Source: Diphasiastrum complanatum (taxonomy: Eukaryota; Streptophyta; Lycopodiopsida; Lycopodiales; Lycopodiaceae). Taken from it: a stretch of 64,000 bases of DNA. The position numbers and the translations under genes are program-made. The notes under the pieces are model-generated. The model did no database searches. It was not told the DNA's origin and saw only the letters and a program-made list of their open reading frames with translations. The stretch is from assembly GCA_029204225.1 (NCBI GenBank), contig CM055098.1:16479775-16543774 (forward strand), read 5' to 3'. Position 1 is the first letter of the stretch; each line of letters opens with the position of its first letter. This document shows positions 12,637 through 23,600 of this stretch, piece after piece.

Positions 12637-15600
12637 TGCTGAGCCTAAACTTTGGAGTATGGCTGGCTGTCTTTGCTGCCCTCTTTTACCACTCGATCGC
12701 TGTGTGATCGCTGCTTAGCAAGGGTATATTTACCAATTCTGGACACTGCCGTTTTCGGTCTTTATCACCAATTGCTGATTGGAGCTTGTGTTTCATCCTA
12801 TTGGATGTATGTTTATAAAAAGTGGGCGATGAAACTTTAGTTAAAAGGCATATCTGCAGTTGAGGAGTGTTATGCACGTGAGCGAATCAACACTTACATA
12901 TATGATATTGATGCATAGACAACTCTTGCTACCGAAGCTCAAGCGAGGCCTATTTCTGAGGCGGCACCTTTGTATGAGGAGCTTCTGGCAACTTTTCCAA
13001 CTGCAGCCAAATCTTGGAAAGCCTACGTTGAAGCTCACATATCCACGAATAATGATGATGCTGCCAAACACATTTTCAGCCGATGTTTGCTAAATTGTCT
13101 TCATATTGAACTTTGAATGTGATCGCTGCCTGGTTGTGGAGACCTCTGCCTGCAAATCGCAAATCCCTCCTGCCATTGCGCCATGCTTGCTGAGCGCTGT
13201 CAGTGAGGAAGATCTGGGGGTTTTGACCCAGTGATTCTTAATTGGTGATTCAAACGTTGGAAAGTCCTGCTGTTTTGCGGACGACACATATTTGGAGAGC
13301 TACATTAGAGCTGGCTGCTCATCATGGTACGCAAAACCAGAGGAAGCCCATGCTCCCCCTATCCACCCCACCCGGTTGGCCCGGATTCCTCCATTGCACC
13401 GGCAAACATAGTTGGACAAGAGGAAGAAGGCAGTTCCACACCATTTCCGACAGTTGTTTCCGATCGTCTATCTCACGATTGTACTTCTTCCCAACCTATG
13501 GAAGGATTCTTTGTCTATGAACTAGGCTGGCTAAAAAACGAACTAAGAGAACTTCAAATACGGGTAAGCTATTTGGAGGAAGAAAACGGAAAGATCAAAA
13601 TGCAAGTAGGAGATCTGCAGGTTGAAAATTTGGGATTGAAGACGCGGAGGTCATAGAAGCGTACACAGAACTGAAAAAGGAAATGGACGCATTGCAGTGT
13701 GAAATTAGAGCCCAACCCATTCTTGCCACACCGGAATCCTCAAATCGTCTCAAAGAATTGGAAGATAAAATTGAGCAGCATAAGGAAGAAACCATGTGTT
13801 GGGCAGCGGTCCTCAAGAAAGGAACCAAACCTACTGCACCTATTTCCTCGGTTATTTTAGCTACTCTATCGGAAGAGAGACTCCGTACAAGCAAAGCTCT
13901 CAATATTCGGGTACGTGGTATATTAGATACCCAAAACGCCATTGACGAAGCTCACGAGCTAGCCATTTATAATGGCCTCGCTTGTTGGCAGCTACACATG
14001 CTATCCTCATAGTGGCGGGCACAGTGTTGTTGATTACCTCATAGAACACCTTACCTCATCCCGCTGATATCACACTTCAAGGTCATTCCCACTACTCTCT
14101 CTGATCACTCCTTTTTATTCTTCCATTTGGGTTCTGTCCCAACTCCACGAACCTCATCTCTCCCCCCCATCGACCGTGCTCCCAAATACACCTTCACTCA
14201 CCCCCGCATCAAAACTTACCAGGAAGCCTTTGCCTTGTTACTCCATTACTTTCCACATGATAATACATTAGAGTCACAAGCTCATTTCCTTACCACCTCA
14301 CTTCATACAGCCGCCTCGTTTTCCTTTCCATCCACACCCCACCGTCCTGCAATCACACCAACTCGTCCTGCTCATCAGCCTCCGTGGTTTGATGATGAAT
14401 GTCGTTCACTACACCTCCATGTCACACATGCACGCACACATGATCCACTTATTCTCCCCATTGCTCGTCGATCTCTCCACCATACACTCCGCCGCAAAAA
14501 GTGTGCCTACGAAGAACATAAAGGAAGAAGCCTCGCTGCTTACCTATTTAGTTTCTCCACTGGCGCCTTTTGGTGTGCATTTATCCCTCGTGCTGCACCC
14601 CCTCTTCTTGACGACCTACATGTATGGTCCACCTACGCTACCTCACTCTACACCATACCTACTGACTCACCCAATTCACCTTCTTCACCTCTGAAATGGT
14701 CATTGCGGCCATAAAGAGAATGAAGACCTACCGCACTCGGGACATAGAAGACCTTGAATCGGAACTTTTGATCCAAGCGGTAGATCTATTATCACCCACC
14801 TATACCATTCACACAGACTCTTGCATTCTCATCACTTCTTGCCCCCCTCTTTCTCGTTCTTCACTCCCAACATGGTGAGACCCTATCATGCATGAAATAT
14901 TGAAACGACAACTCCCAATACACACTTCAGATATCCTTTCACCTGTTCTCGCCACCCTTCTCAACCAAGTTGTTGTCTCTAGCTTCACCTTGTCAGATTG
15001 ACCCCATGAAACCTAATAATCACCTCACTATCTTAATTGGTCATATCACTGCTAAGCTCTATTGCACCATCCTACATGCAGTAGGAGGTGTTGAGGTTGA
15101 GATTGGATGGGTATGTGCATTGGGGTAGGCACGCTTCAGAACTCAATATTCCACATGGACCATGTGTTCACTCTTAGAGCCATTGTTGAGGAGGCTAGGA
15201 TCTAGACATGAGAACGAATTGTTTTTTTGTTAATTTTGAAAGGAATTTGACTCTATTCCATGACACATGCTTATCCAGAGATAGAGAGATCTTGGATTTT
15301 CCATCGAAAAGGTATTGGTAGTTGTGGCTCTCTATGAGCAAATTTTAGGGTTTAGGGTTTAAGTTGCTTTAGGATGGATGAGGGCCTTTCACAGTTGATC
15401 AAGAGTACCATTAAGGTAAATCAGGGCTGCTCACTTTCCCCTATAGTTATGGGATTATTTATTAATGAGCTCGAGAATGTCATAATGGCCAAGGATGTAG
15501 ATTATGTGATACATTTATCATTTGCAAAGCATACTTATTGTTATGGACACACGTTATAGTTCATACCTCTCTACTTCCAACAGTATTAGTGGACACGTAG

Positions 15601-18600
15601 TTTATATTACATGAGACGGGCCTAGAAATGCCATTTCACATGTTTTTCTATTTTTGGCCCTAATTTTTGAATTTCACTTTCCCTCCGAACCAATATGAAA
15701 GGAGGTAGGGTTTGTCCACTATAGATAGCCACTAAGACTGGTCATTTGTTAGTTCCGATCATTTGGGTCTTTTGCTTCTTGTAGGGGAGTTGTATTATTT
15801 TGGAGATCTTAGTTGGACATTTGGTTGAGCTATCGGCAGCCATTGATATGCATATAGTTTCTTAGTTGAAGAATTCTATGTGAATGCCTGTTGCTAGTTT
15901 TTATGCATCTTTGATACTAATACTTGTGAATCTATTCATAACATGGTATCAAAGCACTTTCTTGAGCGATTGGGAGTGCTTTTAGTTTGATGGTTTCTTT
16001 GCATGTTTAAGGATCTTCATTGAAGGACTAAGATCTGCTATCTCTTTTCTCTCTTCATTTCTCTCTATTTGGATCTTCGTGTTTTGGTTGATCTTTAGTT
16101 CTCTCTTTCTAGGTAGTTTTTTGGACTTCTTCTCTCTCTAGTAATTTTGCTCTCTCTAGAAATTTTTTCACATTTTTTGTCATAACTTTTTTGTTTGTGA
16201 TTGGACTTAATTTACCCTAATTTCCAGTTTTTGGGAAAACCCATTTTTTTCATCCTTTTTCGCGATAGAAGTTCAAAATAATCATATGGATGAGGGTGCT
16301 CGGCTGAGACAAGACTATTGATACAAGTTTCATGTCATGCGGAATTCTAGATCCAAAGATCTTGCAAAGTTTTCCAAAGGAGTGTTTTTTTGCTTTTCAT
16401 TTTTTTAGTTGTTATTTTTTCATATATGATTGGATATTGTTCTTTTCTATCGTTCCTTGGTTCTTAAGATCCACTTTGTATCCATTTTTTACTCTTTAAA
16501 AGTGAAGGTTTTAACCCAAATTGAAATATTCTGATTTTGTTTTTGGATCTTCCTATACTTTGTTTTTTAAGAAGTCGTTGCATTTTACGGTTTGCCAAAT
16601 GGATGTGTCATTCTCAAGACATTACACTTTGAAGTCATGCCCTACTTCACCACCTTCAGCTCATTCGCAAATTTTCTTTGTGGCTGTCCAATGCCCTACT
16701 GCCCGACATTGAGCGGCCATTTTTCCAACTTTTTGTAGATCCAGTTATTGGCTGTCCAGCGCCCTATTTCACTCACTTTTTGGTAGTTTCCTCACCACCT
16801 ATTGTTTGTTGGCTTTTCTAGTACCATTGGGCAACATTTCTTCTTACTTGGCACACTGTTTGGTGGCCATTTTCTTAGCCTCTTCACCACCCATCACTTG
16901 CTGGATTTTGTCACATTTGATACCGAATTCAGAATGGTTGGCTATGCAAAAGTTTGGTTTTCCATCTATCATCGCACTCATCCTACTCATATGAGGTATA
17001 TTTCTAGTAGATCTTCTGTTTGCTACTACTTTTTCTGCGTTACCTTCTGCATGTGAGGTTGAGTCTTTGAGATAGTGATAGAGTCACATAGTCCTATTGT
17101 TGAGACATATAGTTCTATTGTCGAGCCACATAGTTCTATTGAGATTGAGTCACACATATTGATACCTGTTGTGTCCTCTTGTATAGTGATCGACTCTCAA
17201 ATCAAGAGGGACACATAGCGAGTTAGAGTTAGCTCTACCTATTGATGCTGAGTACCTTGGTGTTGCTCCAGCTTTACAGGTTGATGTTGCTCTAGATCTA
17301 CAGGGTGTTGTTGAGTGCCTTGTGCCTATATACCTTAATTCATAGATAGCGTGTTCAATGGTCATTCTTGGTTTCATTGATACTGATGCCGCATAGCGTG
17401 GTGATGATTATACTATTGCTCTTGCACATACTTTAGATAGTTAGAATTTTATAGCCCACACTGAGGGCAAGTTTTTAGAAGGGAGGAGTGTTATGGACAC
17501 ACGTTATAATCCATACTTATCTATTTCCGACAATATTAGTGGACACGTAGTTTATATTACATGAGATGGGCCTAGAAATGCTATTTTACACGGTTTTCTA
17601 TTTTTGGCCCTAGATTTGGAATTTCACTTTCCCTCCAAATCAATATGAAGGGAGGTAGGGTTTGTCCACTATAAATAGCCACTAAGGCTGGTCATTTGCT
17701 AGTTTTGAACATTTGAGTTTTGGGCTTCTTGTAGGGGAGTTGTACTATTTTGGAAATCTTAGTTGGAGATCTGCCTGAGCTATCGGCAGCCATTGATATT
17801 CATATAGTTGAATCCTATAGGAATGCCTTTTGTTCTCCAATGTTGCTATGAGAATGCCTTGTGCAATGTTGTTACCAAGGTTCTATGGTTGTTGAGTTGT
17901 CGTTGTGTTCGGTGGTATTCTTTGGCCATATTTTATAGTTGATGTGCTATGCTTAATGGACTTTTGAGTGTTGCTTTTGGAATACATGTTGTGACAATTT
18001 ATGTCCTCTCCTTCGATACTTGCATTGGAGCATGCATTTCTAATAGTTTTATTTTCACATTTGTTTACGAATGGCTATTATTATAGCTATTGCTTGGCAA
18101 CTTTCTTCTAGTTTTTAGGGTGTGGTAGTTTTTGGGTAGTGTTATGTACTCGTCCTTCCCTAACCATAACTACGAGTTGTCCGAATTAGCATAGCTTTAA
18201 GTATTTGGCCAGTTACCATTAAGGGATGTTCTTATTGGACCCAAGTACATAATTTGCCCTAATGTCTAGAAGGTTCCACTACAACCTCCACATAGTATAC
18301 ATAGGCTATCATTTAAGCATTAGGTAGATCATTGTATTTAAGAAGCTAAGAACTACAAGACAGCAATGGCGAGTAGTCTAGTAGCAAAATTATATGGTAC
18401 ACATATCGATTGGAATATGAGGCTAGTTGTCCAACTCAAGCTGGTTGTAAGTCAAAGCATTCTACACTAGATCCCTTGGTCACCGTCAAAGTAGTTTCAG
18501 AAAGTGCTCTTGGAAAGGGTAAAGCTCTGTGTTGTTATCTTGTTGGTTCTAGAAAATCCTTTGGCATAGTTCTTAAGAAGAAGCTTTAGGGGAAAATGAA

Positions 18601-20612
18601 GGTTGAATTAGCTACAGAATGACAAGAAGCAACACGCGGACTATATGAACTTGCGTTAGTAGAGCTGGCAAGACCTCTTGTGGATAAGTTCGGATTAGGA
18701 TTAAAATGCATTCTTCAACAACAATATTGTAATTAGACAAGGTTTCCTCCATCCCCAACTCTTTTTGAAGCTTGGATAGTTCATTGATGAACTTGTAAAA
18801 TGTATTTGAAGAAACAAATGAGGCCTCCAGGTAGCAGCCGCAACTTTACTCCTGCAATATGCAAATGATGTGGTCAGTTTTCAAAAATTATTTCAAGAGG
18901 GAAAATTTAAGTTTACATTTCAAGGGATGGAGCTAGAAACACAACATGGAAATACTTGGGTTTAATTCAAAGTAGAACTACCCGTAGATCTATAGCATGG
19001 GTTGTCAAGTATTGGCACTAGGATCTGCAGGTTCAATGTAAAAATTCCAAACATACTAACTGTCTCAACTAGAATTGTTTGTTACTTTATTGCTATTGCT
19101 ATTTCATAATCAAGAATACTCAAAATCACTTTATCTTTAAGTAGTGAGTTGATTTTAAATATCTTCTTTCTGTTCCTGATTTGAATCCACAAAAGTTACT
19201 GTTGACCTTCCTTTCTGTGTGCTGCAATGGCTTCATTATGCTTCAGTACTTTGGCATGTCTGCAGTTAGCTTGCTTTAAACTCCAAAAGCAGAGGTTTTT
19301 TTAGCACCATCATGACACAATCCTATGTATTTATGTATCTATTTCACATATTACTGTCAAATAGAGTGGATTTGTGTGCTTCAAGAACTTACAGTGCATA
19401 ATTGAATGTGATAACAGAAGAGCTACAAAGGCTTGAGAACGAAAAGGAGAACTTGGTTTCTGATCCGAATGCAAACATCATAACTGAAAGTTGCCAAGCG
19501 GTGCAGATTATTCATACATTCGAGGATGTAATCAGGGAGGTCAAGTGCCTAGGAAATCCGCCTGGTGGTCATGCAGCAGCTACATTAATCGAGATGCCTG
19601 CAAAGGAAAACTATAATAATGGAATCATTGGCATTGTTGCATTGCTTGGATCTGTTGAGGATGATTGCCTGAACAAGTTAGTATGCTACTGTATCCGTGA
19701 CTTTCTGTTTAAGATGTCATTGTGTGGCTGCTTCTACTATGTCAAAAGTGACTATGAAAGTTTATAAGTTTTATCAAGATATTTTAGTAGAACTTAGGAG
19801 CATTTACTTAAGAACTCAACTACTGCAAAGGTTGAAGAGCTTTCTTTTTCAGGATTTGTGCAGAGTTCCTTGGTCCAGAACGTATGGGTGCTATTGTGTG
19901 CAACAACCAGCAAGTCATTTATTCACTAGAGAAGCAATTGAGTGGAATAGACACAGACAAAATGCAATCAAGTGAAAAAAATGTCTACACGGGAAGATTC
20001 AGGGCAATTTCTCTTGATAATTGCAAGTAAGGCCAGCCTTCTGAAAGTTTCGTAGTTTTTCTGAATTAGTGCTGCATGTGAGAGTGACTAAATGCTGCCA
20101 AAGATACGTCACCTTGACATGCTTAAGAATTCCAAACAATATAATGCAAAGTCCTCCCTTTTTTTATATTGCATTTGTTGTCCTTTATGAGGGAAAGCAA
20201 CCGTTCATACTCCAGTACAAGTATCGATTTCTCAGATGCTCTTTTGATACATACTTTTTATGGTGTGTTGTTTGAGTGATGTCAGAGAAGTTGATAGTGT
20301 GGAAGTTGATTCCAATAATCAGCAGAAGCTGCTTATTCTGAACCCACCGAGGCTTCCAAGTGGCAAGACTCCCCGGGGCTTTATTGGTTATGCAGTGAAC
20401 TTTATACATTTGAATGTGGAGCAGCTCAACATTAAAATAGGTTCACATCAGCATGGACTTCGGGAAACATTGTTCTTCAATCTGTTTAAGTATTTGCAAG
20501 TATACAACTCCAGGCAGCAGATGGTTGACGCAATGGATGCAATAGTAACTGGAGCTGTCTCCCTTGACGGTGGCATTATTTGGACAGACAATTGCTTTGA
20601 GTTAGGGAGCAG

Positions 20613-20687
<75 letters not shown>

Positions 20688-23600
20688 ATCTCCCAAGGAA
20701 ATACACACTTGGAATTAGTAAGTTGTATGTACCTTTGGCACCTAAAAGACATCAATACATCTTTCATTCTCTCTTGTATGTCCTCAACATAAGCATCACT
20801 ATCACTAGTAGCTTAGTTCAAGCTATGAGGATTCTCTAACTAATCCTAAGTTCTGATGTCACAAGGATGCAAGTTATGGATAACTGTTTTTTGAAATGTG
20901 CACATTTTTCTTGTCTAGTGAATTCTACCTTCATAGGCTGCTTTGAAGCCTTGGGTTGCTAGTTTTTCATTCGAAAAAGTCATTATAAAGCTTAGCCTAT
21001 TTTCCCATATTCCCTCAAAACACATCAATTCATTTTTTATAACTGTCTCCCAACGTGTTACGGATAATATAGTCCTGATCAACTTTAGGAACATTTTGAA
21101 TAAACTGTCAAACTTGCTTGCTCATGTGTTTCGTTATCTATACATAAAATAAAACAAGTTGAGCACTACCCTACAAGTAATATAACAGAGTGCAGCCAAA
21201 AAAGATAGATTGGCCCTTTATTGGTAGGGTGAATAAGCCTTTGGGCCTCATTATTTGTTGATAGATTTATAGTGTTGCTTCTAGCTTAGTCAGATCACAT
21301 CAGGCTGCTTGGACTTTAATTCGGCTCAGATACAAGAGATTGGTACTGATGTTCTTGACTTCCCCCTCAAACGTAATTGTTTTGAGGTGCTTGATCTACA
21401 AAAATGCACTCTTTTCTAGAAGAGAGAGAATGGGCTCTACCATTTGCATCCATTACATTCTTTTCTACAGAGGATGCTATTGTTGTTTAGTGCTGATTTG
21501 TGGGTTTTGCTAGATGGTCATGCTTTTTATCTTCTCTTCTATTTTCCTTTACAACGGTCAGTTTCTCAGTTTGATTGGATCTTTGCTAAAAGAGTCCTTC
21601 TAGACTTGTACATGAATTAACTGCGTAACAAAAAATACAAATATCCACAAAGTAAATAAATGTAAGACCTGCAGTCCATGTCATATATGTACCAGTAGTA
21701 GGCCAGTAGTTCATAAGTCTCCTTGGATGAGAAAAACATTGCCCCCACTGTAGGCAAAATAGAAAAAGAACCAGTATCAAGGAGGAACTAATGGAGTAGG
21801 AACATGTACATGAGCAAGAGCACCGTGAACGAGTAGCTGCAATCGAGCATGACTGATCTTCAAGGAGAGGTATATGGTAATAAAACATCAATAGGCTTCC
21901 ATGTAGCCTCCTTAGTGAGACAATCATCCCACTGGAATAAAAGCTAAACTTGCCGTCTCCAATGATTACACTACACCCTGACCTGTAAAATGGCAGCAGA
22001 TAAGTAGGAGGCACATAATGATGTTTAATGACCTCGGATTGACAATCAACAGACGAATGATAAGCAGTACCCATAAGGATCTTGACATCCAAGATACGAA
22101 TCAGCTGTGTCCATAAATTAGAAGGAAACTGGGTATCCTTATCAGAGAGAATCGATCGTGGAAGACCATGTAAACAGAATATCTCAAATATAAAAATGAG
22201 ACCACACTGCTCTATAAAAACAATACTCTTGATGAGTATGAAATGAGCCTGCTTAGAGAACCTACAAACCACCACCAAACAAGAGTCGTGACCACGGGAA
22301 GTATGGGGTAAGCCAAGGATAAAGTTCATAGCAATATCTATCCACTAGTGAGAAGGAATAGGCCAACTCTGCAAGAGTCCACTAGACTTTTCAGAAGAGT
22401 ATTGATTACAAGCACAGAGAGTACAAGCATGGACAAAATGGGCAAGCTCAAATATGCTAATGAAAGTGTTGTTTGAGGTGAGCAAAGGACTTCTGGAATC
22501 CAAAATGGCCACCAACGAGGCAGAAATAAGCTTGAGGAGAAAGGGCAAGAGTAGTTGGAATACATAAGGACCCATATTGGAATAAACGTTGGTTAACAAT
22601 GGAATAAACCTAGTGGGACATGCCATGAACATTATGAAAATCTGTACTAGTGTAGGCAAGTTGAAGATCATATTACCAGGGGTGAGGGAAAGTAGCAATA
22701 TCATAGGTAACAACGGGTAATCAAGAGAAAGCATCAGCAGCAGCATTATTTTTGGCAAGTTGAGAATGGATATCGAAATTAAAAGATTGGGGAAACTAGA
22801 CCCATCGATACTTTTGAGTGAGGAGGTAGTGGAGAGACTGATGATTAGCGAAAATGTCAAAGAAAACATGATAAAGGTAATGACATCACTTCATCAAAGC
22901 AAATATAGTGGCAAGAAGCAAAGGACATGTGTTGATGTACGTAGGGTCTGAAGGGTAGCAGAAGTAGATTGGCAATCAGAACTCCAGACAGAAGGGGTGT
23001 CTTTCTTCAACAAGCCATGTAAAGAAGAGGTGACGATAGCAAAATGGTGAAAAGGCTTGCGAAGATGGAATGCGAGACCAAGATACGAATGTCATGAACA
23101 TGAGTGAGTATAGGCCATGTTAACCTCACAAAATACTTAAGAAAGGTCTCTTCATGGAGGTTTTTGCCAGTAGTTGAGAGGTACAACCTTTCGAATGTGC
23201 TCATTTAGAAACCTTCCTTTGTAAAACTTTTTATTTAGGGTGACCAAGTTGCATCCTGAGATCAGAATACATATAAATCTTCTTGCAATCAGATCCTCCA
23301 CATTGAGATAATCAACCACCTTCTAGGTTGAGCTATGTTGTCCAAGCAGCGGTTTTATTACTGTTAGAATTTCCATCGCATTTTTTGTCATCTTACTACA
23401 GATATTCCATATTCAGGTATTTTTTCAGTATACTTATGATTTTGCTCCAAACAGTACATTTCTTTCCGTTACAAACACCTCATTTTAAAAGATGTTTAGT
23501 TGCTAGCTTGGCTTGTCGTGAGAAGGGATGTTTCTTTAATTCTTTAGTGCTTCCCGTCTGCAAATTTCCCTCAGAGATGCTCAAAAATCTATGACAATCT

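Noticed and set aside
13090-13287. Minus-strand frame 13090-13287
   Set aside because: It overlaps the LINE 5' region, has no recognisable motif and is a likely shadow.
18145-18366. Solo LTR starting TGTTATGTACTCG
   Set aside because: No partner, primer site or target duplication was found.
19402-19767. An independent ORF starting at 19402
   Set aside because: The first codons up to 19417 lie in the intron; the AG at 19416-19417 joins the previous exon in phase and gives a continuous coiled coil.
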